From JASHPR01 sp963778075 (GTDB lineage Bacteria > Actinomycetota > Actinomycetes > Streptosporangiales > Streptosporangiaceae): 64,000 bases of DNA. Each line of letters opens with the position of its first letter. Within the stretch, counting starts at the first letter, position 1. This document shows, one piece after another, positions 36,203 to 44,971 of this stretch. The notes under the pieces were generated by a model. It was not told where the DNA came from. It did not search any database and saw nothing but the letters and a program-made list of their open reading frames with translations. A program made the position numbers and the translations under genes. The stretch is taken from contig CAVZTJ010000015.1 in the NCBI GenBank assembly GCA_963778075.1, forward strand, positions 1,142,431-1,206,430, given 5' to 3'.

Positions 36203-37456
36203 TCACAGGCTCCACAGAGCCTGGGTCGGGGACAGGCGGGCGGCGCGGATGGCGGGCAGCAGCCCGGCAAGGGCGCCGATGAGCAGCGCGACTGCCATGC
36301 CGCCGGCCCAGGCCTGGGCGGGGATCACCGTGGCCCAGCCCTTGCCGTGCGCGTAGACGGCCGTGGCGGCTGCGCCGACAATGACCCCGACCGCGCCGCC
36401 GAGCACCGTCAACGCGGTTGCCTCGGTCAGGAACTGGGTGCGGATATGGCCTTTGGTGGCGCCCAGGGCGCGGCGCAGCCCGATCTCCGACCGCCGCTCG
36501 AGGACGGAGATGATCATGATGTTGGCGACGCCGATGGCGCCGACCAGCAGTGCTACCGCGCCCAGGCCGAGAAACAGGGTGCTGAATGCGCTCTTGGCGT
36601 CGGCCTGGGCCACGAGCGCGTCAGAGGGCTGAGAGACGTCGACCCCGCTCGGGTCCTCCGGATTTGCCTGCGCACCCAGCAGGTTGTAGACGGCGCTCAC
36701 CCGGCTGTCGGTCGCCTTGACGTAGACCGTGGACGGATGGCCGTCGAAGCCCAGGTAGCCCTGCGCGAACGGGAAGCCGACCAGCACCGTCGAGTCGATG
36801 TCGGGAGACAGGACGGCGGTGTTGAGAATGCCGGCAACGTACAGCCACATGCCGCCGCTGCCGCTGACCCCTGTGATCCAGACTCGCTCTCCGGGGAACA
36901 CCCGGTCCATGCCGAGCAGCTGGGCGGCAGCCGCGCCGAGCACGCAGACCGGTTCGCGGGCGGTGGCGGCGTTGAGGAATTTGCCCTGAGCCAGGCTGGT
37001 CCCGGCGGTAGCGGGCAGGCCCAGGGTGGCGGCGTCGACGGTCAGCGCGTTGGTGTTCACCGCGGGGATCAGCGGAGACCGGTATACGTTGACATCGGTG
37101 GCGCCGGTGGATTGCACCTGGTAGACGCCGGGCAGCCGCGAGATCATCGCCGGGGCCTGGAGCGGCAGCTCGGCGGTGCCGCCGGAGAAGTTCTGGCCGG
37201 GCTGGACGGTGAGCAGGTTGGTGCCCAGCGCGGCGATCTCCGCGTTCAGCCCAGCCGCTGACGACGCGGACAGCCCGAGTACCGCCACGATCGCGGCGAC
37301 CCCGATCGCGATGCCCAGCGCGGACAGGGCGGCTCGCAGCTTGCGGGTGCGGATGCCCACGCCGGCCAGCCTCGCCAGGTCGGCCAGCCGCAGCCGGGCT
37401 GATGGGCAGGCCGCGTCGGCTCGCGCGGGCCCCGCGCCGGAAATGGTCGTGTTCAT
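36203..37456 (-). CDS. FtsX/MacB-type ABC permease, module 2
   Basis: A 417-aa protein that matches the permease at 5857-7113 along its whole length: RKLRAALSALGIAIGVAAIVAVL, the same extracytoplasmic domain, LERRSEIGLRRALGATKGHIRTQF and the end RAARLSPTQALWSL. It is the last gene of lipoprotein-adaptor-ATPase-permease module 2 and overlaps the ATPase by four bases. The high similarity suggests a fairly recent duplication or lateral transfer of the module. Confidence 0.93.
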   Translation of the reverse strand: MNTTISGAGPARADAACPSARLRLADLARLAGVGIRTRKLRAALSALGIAIGVAAIVAVLGLSASSAAGLNAEIAALGTNLLTVQPGQNFSGGTAELPLQAPAMISRLPGVYQVQSTGATDVNVYRSPLIPAVNTNALTVDAATLGLPATAGTSLAQGKFLNAATAREPVCVLGAAAAQLLGMDRVFPGERVWITGVSGSGGMWLYVAGILNTAVLSPDIDSTVLVGFPFAQGYLGFDGHPSTVYVKATDSRVSAVYNLLGAQANPEDPSGVDVSQPSDALVAQADAKSAFSTLFLGLGAVALLVGAIGVANIMIISVLERRSEIGLRRALGATKGHIRTQFLTEATALTVLGGAVGVIVGAAATAVYAHGKGWATVIPAQAWAGGMAVALLIGALAGLLPAIRAARLSPTQALWSL

Positions 37457-38265
37457 CGCCGTCCTCCTTCCGGCTCGGCGGGAGGTCTGGCCGCCATCCG
37501 CTCCGCGGCTTCGTCCGTTGGCCCGGCTGCGGCGTCGCTGATGATCCGGCCGTCCAGCATTCGTACCCGGCGGCGCATCGCCGCGGCGACTTGCTGGTCG
37601 TGTGTGACGACCACGATCGTGGTGCCGGCGGCGTCGTTGAGCTGTCCGAGAAGTTCCAGGATCGCGGTGCCGGTGGCCTGGTCGAGGTTGCCGGTCGGCT
37701 CGTCGGCCAGCACGATCGCCGGCTGTCCGGCGATCGCCCGGGCGATCGCCACCCGCTGCCGCTCACCGCCGGACAGCTGGGTCGGCCGGGCGCGCAGTTT
37801 ATGGCCGAGCCCGACCTGGGCCAGTGCGGCGGCGGCTAGCCGGTGGCGGCGACCCGGGGCCACCCCGGCGTACAGCAATCCGTCGGCTACGTTATCGATC
37901 ACTTGCTGGTGCTCGGCCAGGAAGAACTGCTGGAACACGAACCCGATGCTCGAGGCGCGCAGGCCGGCGAGCTGCCGGTCGCCCAGCCTGCTCACCTCCA
38001 GCCCAGCCACGCGGAGCGTCCCGGTGGTGGGCAGGTCCAGGGTGCCGGCCAGGTGCAGCAGCGTGCTCTTTCCCGACCCCGAAGGCCCGAGCACGGCCAC
38101 CAGCTCACCTGCGGCCACCGACAGGGTCACGGCGCGCAGCGCCGATACTGGCGGCTTGCCTGGGTAGATTTTACTGACCGCCTGCAGTTCCAGCACTGGC
38201 TTCGTTCCGGCCGCCGGTCCGGGCCGCATCCCGGCGGGGACTGTGGTCATGGCGTCGCCGCTCAT
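37453..38265 (-). CDS. ABC transporter ATP-binding protein, module 2
   Basis: A 270-aa paralogue of 5039-5860. It has Walker A GPSGSGKST, signature LSGGERQRVAIARA, Walker B IVLADEPTGNLD and H-loop VVVTHD. Overlaps with both neighbours indicate coupled translation. It is the same MacB/LolD group. Confidence 0.93.
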   Translation of the reverse strand: MSGDAMTTVPAGMRPGPAAGTKPVLELQAVSKIYPGKPPVSALRAVTLSVAAGELVAVLGPSGSGKSTLLHLAGTLDLPTTGTLRVAGLEVSRLGDRQLAGLRASSIGFVFQQFFLAEHQQVIDNVADGLLYAGVAPGRRHRLAAAALAQVGLGHKLRARPTQLSGGERQRVAIARAIAGQPAIVLADEPTGNLDQATGTAILELLGQLNDAAGTTIVVVTHDQQVAAAMRRRVRMLDGRIISDAAAGPTDEAAERMAARPPAEPEGGRR

Positions 38266-39605
38266 ATGCCCGGCACCACCACACGCTGGCCGGGGGTCAG
38301 GTTGCCGGTCACCTGGACGGTGCCGGCTGCGTCGTCGAACAGGCCCGGCGTCACGGCCACCAGGTGATGCCCTCCTGGGCCGGTCACCTCGACCGCGTAG
38401 CTGCCGCCGGGCTGGGCCAGCAGCGCGTCCACCGGGACGATCAGGGCGTTGCTCGCGCTGCCAGTGGTGATCGTCACCTCAACGGGGGCCTGGTTCAGGT
38501 GCCCGGCGGCGGCCGGGTCACGCAGCGACACCACGACGGTGATCGTCGCTGACCCCGAGTTTCCCCCGGAGTCACCGCCGTTGCCGGACGAATTAGCGTC
38601 GCCGCTGGACGGTGCGCTGGGGGCGACGTTGCTGATCTGGGAGATTACTCCGGGCGTGACCGCTCCGTCCGGCAGCGTGATCGAAACCTTGTCGCCGACG
38701 GCCACGTCGCTTTGCAGGGACGCGTCCAGGTCGATCGTGACGACGGGGGCCAGCGAGCTGCCCGTCAGCACCACCGAGCCGGCTGCCGCCGAAGCCCCCG
38801 GCGCTACCCCGGTGCCCAGGCCGGTCACCTGGATCGCACTCGGCAGGAACACCGCCTGGCCTAGCGGCAGCGACCCGGTCACTGTCAGCCCCAGGTGCGA
38901 CTGCAGCAGCCCCAGCGCGTACGCCGTCTCCGAGCTGAAGTAATCCCAGCCCGAGACCGGCCCCAGCGCTGCGGCGTTCGCATAACCAAGCTTCACCAGG
39001 TCGGCGTTCAGCTCGGTCACGTCCCCGCCGGTCATGCCCTCCGAAAGATCACGGTAGGCCGGGACACCCCCGTACAGCAGCACCACCGGGGTCTCGTTGA
39101 CCTCGTAGAGGACCTGGCCCTGCCGTATGGTCCGTCCCACCTGCGGCAGCGAGGTGAACGTCTCCGATCCCGAACCCGTCGACCCTGGCCCTGAGCCGCC
39201 GGACTCCGCACCCGACGACCCCGGGATCGCCACGGTGTACGACCCGGCGCTGCCGAGCGTGCCGTTTTCTTGCGCCTGCTCGGTCAGCGACCCCCGTTTC
39301 ACTAGCTGGGTCCCGGTCGCGTACGCGTTGCTGCTCTCGGCCGGCCTCGCGGCGCCGAACACCCCCGCCGCGTCCGCGCCCCCTACACCAGCGGCCACGA
39401 CCACGACCACCGCGGCGGCCACGATCCACCCGCGTCGCCGCCGCGGCCGCGCTGCGGCAAGCTCGCCTGCGGCGGGTATGCCGGCCGCATGCCCGCCGCC
39501 TCGAGCTGGCACCAGCGGCCCGGCCGCCTCGTTCTCGGCGCCAGGCGTCGCCGGCCCCGGCGCATTCGCGCCGCCAGCCTGCTCACGTGCCTCAGTGCTG
39601 CTCAT
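38262..39605 (-). CDS. HlyD/MacA-like adaptor, module 2
   Basis: A 447-aa paralogue of 3690-5042. A cytoplasmic N-terminus precedes one membrane helix (about 59-80, RRRRGWIVAAAVVVVVAAGV). A barrel/lipoyl-like part (QVGRTIRQGQVLYEV), a peptidoglycan-binding-1-type domain (MTGGDVTELNADLVKLGY), a Ser/Gly-rich insert and the same C-terminal GQRVVVPGI follow. The ATG at 39605 is chosen over a longer frame because it matches the start of the paralogue (MSSxxAREQA). Confidence 0.88.
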   Translation of the reverse strand: MSSTEAREQAGGANAPGPATPGAENEAAGPLVPARGGGHAAGIPAAGELAAARPRRRRGWIVAAAVVVVVAAGVGGADAAGVFGAARPAESSNAYATGTQLVKRGSLTEQAQENGTLGSAGSYTVAIPGSSGAESGGSGPGSTGSGSETFTSLPQVGRTIRQGQVLYEVNETPVVLLYGGVPAYRDLSEGMTGGDVTELNADLVKLGYANAAALGPVSGWDYFSSETAYALGLLQSHLGLTVTGSLPLGQAVFLPSAIQVTGLGTGVAPGASAAAGSVVLTGSSLAPVVTIDLDASLQSDVAVGDKVSITLPDGAVTPGVISQISNVAPSAPSSGDANSSGNGGDSGGNSGSATITVVVSLRDPAAAGHLNQAPVEVTITTGSASNALIVPVDALLAQPGGSYAVEVTGPGGHHLVAVTPGLFDDAAGTVQVTGNLTPGQRVVVPGI

Positions 39606-39723
39606 CGCCCTGCCTCGTCGTTTAGTCCGGTCGGCCCGGAAGGTTGACTCGCTGATCTCGTGCTCGCCGCTACCGAAGACATGGCCGCTCCGAGAGCCTG
39701 GCCCGATGAGACCGCGCCGCTCA

Positions 39724-40257
39724 TCAGGAACCGTTCCCGGATGGCATGAGCTTGTGGCAGGCTCGCTGCGCGGACTGGAACTGCTGTGAGTTGACGTCAG
39801 CGCCCTGCACCCCCAGCCCACCTGTACTGCCGTTGCGCGGCGGGGTGTACTCGAAGCCGGTGATCCCGTGTGCGCGCATGCACGCGGCGAATTTGAGTGC
39901 CTGCAGGGTCATCTGCTCTTGCTGCGCGGGGGTAATCCCGGGGCCTTCCAGGTGCGCGCAGCCCTTGTCGGCCGACTGAAATGCGGCTCCGTGGAAAGCG
40001 CCAGCGTTTGCCGTGGTCTCGTTGAAGGTCCCGTCGCTCTGCGGGTTGGGGAAGCCGGAATCACCGTGAGCGCGCATGCACTCGGCATAGGCGAACTCCC
40101 GCTGGTATGCCGTCAGATGCGCCGACGGCGCCGGCGCCGGGGAGCTGCATGCCGCCAGCACGGCGGTGGCGGCGGCGACCGCCGGCATGATGATCGCCCG
40201 CCGCCGGGTGGCATGTCGGCCGGTCGGATGCCAGGTGTGGCTTGAGTTGTGTCGCAT
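39724..40257 (-). CDS. Secreted lipoprotein with two CMRAHG motifs, module 2
   Basis: A 177-aa lipoprotein with Arg-rich N-terminus and lipobox at Cys 37 (TAVLAACSSP). Two copies of the motif are present: YAECMRAHGDSGFPNP and FAACMRAHGITGFE. This is the same internally duplicated architecture as 2945-3529. It is the first gene of module 2 and divergent from the OmpR-type regulator. Role unknown. Confidence 0.82.
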   Translation of the reverse strand: MRHNSSHTWHPTGRHATRRRAIIMPAVAAATAVLAACSSPAPAPSAHLTAYQREFAYAECMRAHGDSGFPNPQSDGTFNETTANAGAFHGAAFQSADKGCAHLEGPGITPAQQEQMTLQALKFAACMRAHGITGFEYTPPRNGSTGGLGVQGADVNSQQFQSAQRACHKLMPSGNGS

Positions 40258-40331
40258 GGCGTTGCCCCTTCGCTTGTCTGGGCTTTCTTGTGAGCTAGTC
40301 CTACGGCAGCGGCCATAACACGGCGGTCACG

Positions 40332-40349
40332 CTGTTACGCCGCTGTTAC
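40332..40349 (+). promoter_or_regulatory. Direct repeat CTGTTAC x2 (OmpR-type operator candidate)
   Basis: CTGTTAC at 40332-40338 and 40343-40349 are eleven bases apart, one helix turn. They lie in the divergent promoter region between the module-2 lipoprotein gene and the response-regulator gene. OmpR-family regulators bind direct repeats with this spacing, so it is a likely site for the adjacent regulator. Confidence 0.5.
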
Positions 40350-40424
40350 CCCTGGCCCGGCATGCTGGGCAGACCGGCACGATCCCAGGTAGGGGTGGCT
40401 ACGCCGGCTGACGGGAGACCAACG

Positions 40425-41078
40425 ATGAGGGTTCTGGTGGTCGAGGACCACGCCAAGCTGGCGCTGGCGATCGCAGCGGTGCTGCGCCGCGAGGGCATGG
40501 CCGCCGACGTCGCGTTCGACGGTGAGGATGCGCTGGCCAAGGCCGCCGTCAGCCGTTACGACGTCATCGTTCTCGACCGTGACCTGCCCAGGCGGCATGG
40601 GGACGACGTCTGCCGAACCCTGGTGGCCGAGGGAGCGGAGGTGAGGTTGCTGATGCTGACGGCGTCGGCCACGATCGAGGACCGGGTCGAAGGGCTGGGC
40701 CTGGGTGCGGATGACTACCTGCCCAAGCCATTCAACATCGCCGAACTCGTGGCCCGGATCCGGGCGCTGGCCCGCCGGTCGCGGTCGGCGCTGCCCCCGG
40801 TTCTGTCCCGCGGCGGCCTCACTGTGGACTCGTCCCGCCGGGTCGCCACACGCGACGGCCGGCGGCTAGACCTCAGCCCGAAAGAGTTCGCGGTGCTGGA
40901 AGTGCTGCTGGCCGCCCAAGGCAGCGCGGTTTCAGCAGAGCAGTTGCTGGAACGGGTCTGGGACGAGGCGGCCAACCCGTTCACGAACACGGTCAAGATG
41001 ACGGTCAGCAGGCTGCGGGCCAAGCTGGGTGACCCGCCGGTGATCACTACCGTGGCCCAGGCCGGCTACCGGATCTGA
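40425..41078 (+). CDS. OmpR-family response regulator
   Basis: A 217-aa regulator. The receiver domain has ED at 7-8, phospho-Asp 51 (VIVLDRDLP) and Lys 101 (LPKPF). A winged-helix DNA-binding domain follows (about 125-217, LDLSPKEFAVLEVLLAAQGSAVS and VKMTVSRLRAKLGDPPVI). The ATG at 40425 matches the family start MRVLVVED. The kinase gene follows after eight bases. Divergent from export module 2, which it probably controls. Confidence 0.95.
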   Translation: MRVLVVEDHAKLALAIAAVLRREGMAADVAFDGEDALAKAAVSRYDVIVLDRDLPRRHGDDVCRTLVAEGAEVRLLMLTASATIEDRVEGLGLGADDYLPKPFNIAELVARIRALARRSRSALPPVLSRGGLTVDSSRRVATRDGRRLDLSPKEFAVLEVLLAAQGSAVSAEQLLERVWDEAANPFTNTVKMTVSRLRAKLGDPPVITTVAQAGYRI

Positions 41079-41086
41079 AGGCCGCC

Positions 41087-42292
41087 ATGCGCATGAACTT
41101 CCGCCTATCCGCCCTGGCCGGCCGCCTGCCACGGCGCACGGTGCGGCTGCGGCTGACCGCTCTGTACGGCGGCCTGTTCTTGCTATCCGGCGCCGGGCTG
41201 CTGGCCGTCACGGTCACCATTGTCCTGGCCAGCGGCTGGCCGCCGCCCGATGAGTCGGTCGCCATCGCCCGCGGCACGAGCCCGGCCCGCGTTCACCAGA
41301 TCGTGGCCCAGGCGGCTGCCCTGGCAGCCCACCAGCGCACCGCCGCTGTGAACCATCTGCTGGTCTCCTCAGCGATCGCGCTGGCCGCCATGACCGTGGC
41401 CTCGGTCGCGCTGGGCTGGGTCGTCGCGGGATGGGTGCTGCGCCCTTTGCGGGAGATGACCGCCGCCACCCAGCAGATCTCCGAGGACAATCTGGGCGAG
41501 CGGCTGGCTGTGACCGGCCCCGCGGATGAGCTGAAAGACCTGGCCGACACCATCGACGGCCTGCTTGCCCGGCTGCAGGCCGCCTTCGACGCCCAGCGCC
41601 AGTTCGTCGCCAACGCCTCGCACGAGCTGCGCACCCCGCTCACCCTGTCCCGCACGCTCCTGCAGATGACGCTGACCGATCCCCGCCCGACGCTAGCCTC
41701 CTACCGGGCCGCCTGCCTGGACATGCTGGCCGCCGGCGACCAGCAGGAACAGCTGATCGAGGCGCTGCTCACCCTGGCCCGCAGCGAGCGGGGCCTCGAC
41801 CACCGCGAGCATGTCGACCTCGCGGCCATAACCCGCAACATCCTGCACGCCTGCGAACCGGACGCCGCGCAACGCGGAGTGGCTGTCAGCGCCTCGATCG
41901 GCCAGGCGCCTGTCCTGGGCGACCCGCGCCTGCTCCAGCGGATGACCGCTAACCTGATCGACAACGCGATACGGCACAACATTCCCGGCGGCATGCTCTA
42001 CATCCAGGTCACCGCCACCGGCGGCCAGGCCACTTTCGCGATCACCAGCACCGGGCCCGTCATCCCCGCCGACCAGGCCAGCCGATTGCTCCAGCCCTTC
42101 CAGCGGCTTGCTCCCGAGCGGCCCGCCGACGGCGAAAATCTTGGCCTCGGCCTGTCCATCGTCGCGGCCATAGCCAAGGCCCACCAGGCCGCCCTCACCA
42201 TCCGCCCACGCACCGGCGGAGGACTCGCCGTCGAAGTCTGCATGCCCGCGGCGGCCGTCATGGCCCGGCCCGGCGCGCTTGCCCCGACATGA
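41087..42292 (+). CDS. Sensor histidine kinase (HisKA/HATPase_c)
   Basis: A 401-aa kinase. Two membrane helices (about 24-48 and 91-117) enclose a short outside loop of ~40 residues. A HAMP domain (LRPLREMTAATQQISEDNLGERL) follows, then HisKA with NASHELRTPLT (His 179) and HATPase_c with NLIDNAIRHN and GLGLSIVAAIAKAH. The short outside loop is typical of kinases that sense within the membrane or through a partner transporter, which suits the neighbouring export module. Confidence 0.94.
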   Translation: MRMNFRLSALAGRLPRRTVRLRLTALYGGLFLLSGAGLLAVTVTIVLASGWPPPDESVAIARGTSPARVHQIVAQAAALAAHQRTAAVNHLLVSSAIALAAMTVASVALGWVVAGWVLRPLREMTAATQQISEDNLGERLAVTGPADELKDLADTIDGLLARLQAAFDAQRQFVANASHELRTPLTLSRTLLQMTLTDPRPTLASYRAACLDMLAAGDQQEQLIEALLTLARSERGLDHREHVDLAAITRNILHACEPDAAQRGVAVSASIGQAPVLGDPRLLQRMTANLIDNAIRHNIPGGMLYIQVTATGGQATFAITSTGPVIPADQASRLLQPFQRLAPERPADGENLGLGLSIVAAIAKAHQAALTIRPRTGGGLAVEVCMPAAAVMARPGALAPT

Positions 42293-42498
42293 CCTAGCGC
42301 TCATCCCGCCCGCCGACCCGCGCCACGCCGCGAACAGCGCCTTGCCAGTCACAGCGCCGGCTTCGCATTAGCGGCCTGCGAGCGGCAGCCGTGTTCCGGC
42401 GGCCGGTTAAATGCGAGACCAGGATCGCAATCTTAAACTCGTACGGCTGTGACCGCCTGGCTGGATGGCACGAGCCCGTAGCTGGTCGGCTACGAGCC

Positions 42499-42516
42499 TG
42501 TCCGGATCTGGCTGGC
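42499..42516 (+). promoter_or_regulatory. Recurring element, copy 6
   Basis: TGTCCGGATCTGGCTGGC, two changes from the commonest form. Confidence 0.4.
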
Positions 42517-42618
42517 CTCTTGTGGACTGCAGGGATCAGCCTGTGCTTATGCGTAATCCAGCTGTCAGAGATAGACGCAGGGATTCACATAGGATGGAGC
42601 CCGTAGATGAGTGCGGTA

Positions 42619-42636
42619 TGTCCGGATTTGGCTAGC
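42619..42636 (+). promoter_or_regulatory. Recurring element, copy 7
   Basis: TGTCCGGATTTGGCTAGC, two changes from the commonest form. Confidence 0.42.
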
Positions 42637-42780
42637 CTTATGCGCAGGTTTTCACCACGATAGACCTCGTGGGGCATCACTCGGCCAGTTGCACTGCCAC
42701 ACGATACGGGCACCGAATTGCGCTCCCGCAGCCCGCATTCCTGGCATCTGACCGTTGGAATGACGAGCGCCCTGCACAAG

Positions 42781-42824
42781 GCGTTGCCCGGTCTCGCCTG
42801 TCCCCCGAAGAGACCGGGCAACGC
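42781..42824. repeat. 15-bp-stem hairpin, copy 2 of the GCCCGGTCTC hairpin
   Basis: GCGTTGCCCGGTCTC and GAGACCGGGCAACGC form a perfect stem with a 14-base loop. Its inner ten base pairs equal those at 36021-36052, while the loop differs. Conserved stem with a changed loop suggests selection on structure or a repeat family. Confidence 0.65.
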
Positions 42825-42867
42825 TTTCATAGTTGCTTGCCACAAATTTCGACACCCGTTAGCCGCC

Positions 42868-43130
42868 TTGTTATTTATGACCATGACCACACTGTTCCTG
42901 GTTCACCTGTTCCCGGGCGGACCGGCCTGGACGATGCTGGGCCGGCGGCCCACACCGCGCAGGTTGCTTACTACAACCGGGCGCACGGCCCCGACCAGCC
43001 GTTCTACGTGCAGTACGTGAAGTGGATTGGCCAGCTGCTGAACGGCAACCTAGGCTTTTCCACGAAGCTGAACCAGCCGTTGGCCAGTCTGATGGCCCAA
43101 GATCTGCTCAAGGTCATCCCACGGAGAGCC
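42868..43130 (+). pseudogene. Decayed dppB-type permease, copy 2
   Basis: Frames in turn give TTLFLVHLFPGGPAWTMLG, AYYNRAHGPDQPFYVQYVKW, IGQLLNGNLGFSTKLNQPLA and SLMAQDLLKVIP. These are the same N-terminal segments as in the remnant at 33870, with several frame changes. A short frame on the other strand (ending at 43235, MSRSVLRATVDEVVTAVF) may be the first part of an unrelated truncated gene. Confidence 0.7.
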
Positions 43131-43346
43131 CGTTGCCTCGGCGGGCCAGGCCGTCCAAGCGCCTTGGGCAGCCTCCTCAGCGAACACGGCGGTCACGACC
43201 TCGTCGACGGTTGCTCGCAGAACGGACCGGCTCATGACCCGCAGTCTCCGCGAGCGACGGGTTGATGTGCGAGCGGCTACCCCACGGATAACGTCATCCA
43301 GTCGTATGCAGCCTGCCCGAGGATATCTGCCGGCCTGCCCTTCCGG

Positions 43347-43871
43347 CTACCAGCCGACCGTGCCGTCGGTGAGCTCGCGGATCAGGTCGGCGTGCCCGTT
43401 GTGGCGGGCGTACTCCTCGATCATGTGGGCGTAGATCCACCGCAGGGAGCAGGCTTCACCGCGTCGGGTAAGGCCGGCGTCATCCAGACCGTGAGCAGCG
43501 GCCGCTTTCCGGCTCGCCTCACATTCGGCCTGCCATGCCGCCAGGTCGGCTTCCCAGTCGGCGCAGTCGAGAGGCGCCATCTCGCTGTCTTCGATGGCGG
43601 GGTCATACCATAGGTAGGGCGTGCCGGGGTCGCACTGGAGGACCCGCTGGAACCAGGAACGCTCCACCTCAGCCATGTGGCGGACCAGGCCGTGCAGGGA
43701 AAGCTTGGAGGTTATCACCGGGCGCGCCCTGCGCGCCTGATCGTCAAGGCCCTCGCATTTGAGCAGCAGCGTCGTCCGGTGAAACTCAAGCCACGCCTCC
43801 AGCATCTCTCGCTCGCCGAGGTCATCCTTGAGCGGCTCGGCCCGCCTGGGATCCACAAGGTCTTGAACCAT
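43347..43871 (-). CDS. DinB-family / DUF664 protein
   Basis: A 174-aa four-helix-bundle protein of the DinB superfamily. Putative metal-binding His residues are in HGLVRHMAEVERSWF and the C-terminal AHMIEEYARHNGHADLIRE. Conserved AWLEFHRTTLLLKCEGL is typical of DUF664. Members are linked to thiol-dependent (mycothiol/bacillithiol) metal enzymes. The ATG at 43871 has AGAGGAA just before it; a GTG fifteen codons upstream is possible. It lies between the dppB and ada remnants and does not occur between the better copies at 34 kb. Confidence 0.85.
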   Translation of the reverse strand: MVQDLVDPRRAEPLKDDLGEREMLEAWLEFHRTTLLLKCEGLDDQARRARPVITSKLSLHGLVRHMAEVERSWFQRVLQCDPGTPYLWYDPAIEDSEMAPLDCADWEADLAAWQAECEASRKAAAAHGLDDAGLTRRGEACSLRWIYAHMIEEYARHNGHADLIRELTDGTVGW

Positions 43872-44054
43872 TTCCTCTTCCCAGAATTCTGCTGAAAACT
43901 TCCGGTATTTCTTCACCGCGCGATCCCTATTTTTTCCGGTAAAAACCCAAAGGATCCGCCGCCAGAAAGTCTGACCACTTTATCGATTTATGCCGAGTGC
44001 TTCATCACCTCCATCATGCCGACAGCGGAAGATCACCGCTGTGTCTGATATGAC

Positions 44055-44485
44055 GTGCCCTTCTGCGTGGGCGGTTTCGCGTTGGGGGTGGGATCTGGAT
44101 TGCTGAGGCAGAGATATATGGTTGCCCGCCCGCGACAAGGCTGCCAGGATTCGGCAAGGCAAGTAGCCGTTTTGAGGGGCGACCTCGCCGGTGGGCGCTC
44201 GTCCTCAGTCCCTCGCCCAGGCCACCAACCACAATCAGCTGCACAGCTTCGCACAACAACGGCGATGCGTCCTGTGGCGAGACCGACAGCTGGGTGCGGT
44301 AGCAGCGCGAGCACGCCCAGAACCCAGCGGCTTGCGTCCGCTGCCGCCAACTCAAACGCCCGCACGTTGTTCCGATTAGGCCGACCCGAGCAGCTCGGCA
44401 GGCAGTAAATGCCCGCCGTGACGACCGCATTGAAGCTCCCCACGACCCCGATAATGCCAGCCCGCGCGATGGTCAATCGAGACAC
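44055..44485 (-). pseudogene. Internally deleted Ada/AlkA gene, copy 2
   Basis: The N-terminus VVGSFNAVVTAGIYCLPSCSGRPNRNNVRAFE matches the Ada domain of 34302-35801. After frame changes the sequence jumps to the very C-terminus (LAESWQPCRGRATIYLCLSNPDP against IADAWRPWRAHATAYLWLSESD). The AraC and most AlkA parts are deleted. With the dppB remnant it forms a second, rearranged copy of the dppB-ada neighbourhood. Confidence 0.8.
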
Positions 44486-44971
44486 ATCCGGACGCGAGCT
44501 CTTTGCAAGCCTCGATGATCAGACGATGACCGGTCCTCCCTGCGCCGACATTGACCAAGATCTCGATCGTCAGGTGACGCTACTGCGCCATCTTGATGGC
44601 CGCCATCTGCGACCGCACGGCCGCGGCCGCCTCATCCAGGCACCATCACTTCGATTTTGCCGCCGACGGCCGTGAACAGAGTCCTGGGCAGATGGGATCT
44701 TATCCAAGTATGACATGATGATCCGCCGGATATCGCATGGTAATCGAACCGCAGAAGCGGACGCTCGTTTCGCGGACACCGGCGGCGAGGCGGAAGGCTC
44801 TAACCGGCAGGGATTCCCGGCGGGCACCTCAGGTTACGGTGGATATCTCCCGTAGCTCAGGTAGCTGGGTACCCGCGGGGAGCGAATCTTGGCTGCGTTG
44901 TGCTGGGCCTGTTCGGCGTGCCACAGTCGATGGGGGTGACCTGGCGAGGTCGGCTGCGGGAGGTGGACCGG
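44486..44971. other. Intergenic region, no gene seen
   Basis: About 490 bases upstream of the MerR gene. No supported gene; GGGAGG (44958-44963) is the ribosome site of the next gene. Confidence 0.45.

Larger units (their letters stand above)
42293..42867. other. Intergenic region with two recurring elements, no gene
   Basis: No gene seen. It holds two copies of the recurring element (42499 and 42619, 120 bases apart) and a long hairpin (42781-42824), directly ahead of a dppB remnant. At the other dppB site a binding-protein gene stands in this position, so one may have been lost here. Confidence 0.45.

Noticed and set aside
36179..37261. 360-aa plus-strand open frame
   Set aside because: Antisense to the module-2 permease, which has clear family motifs.
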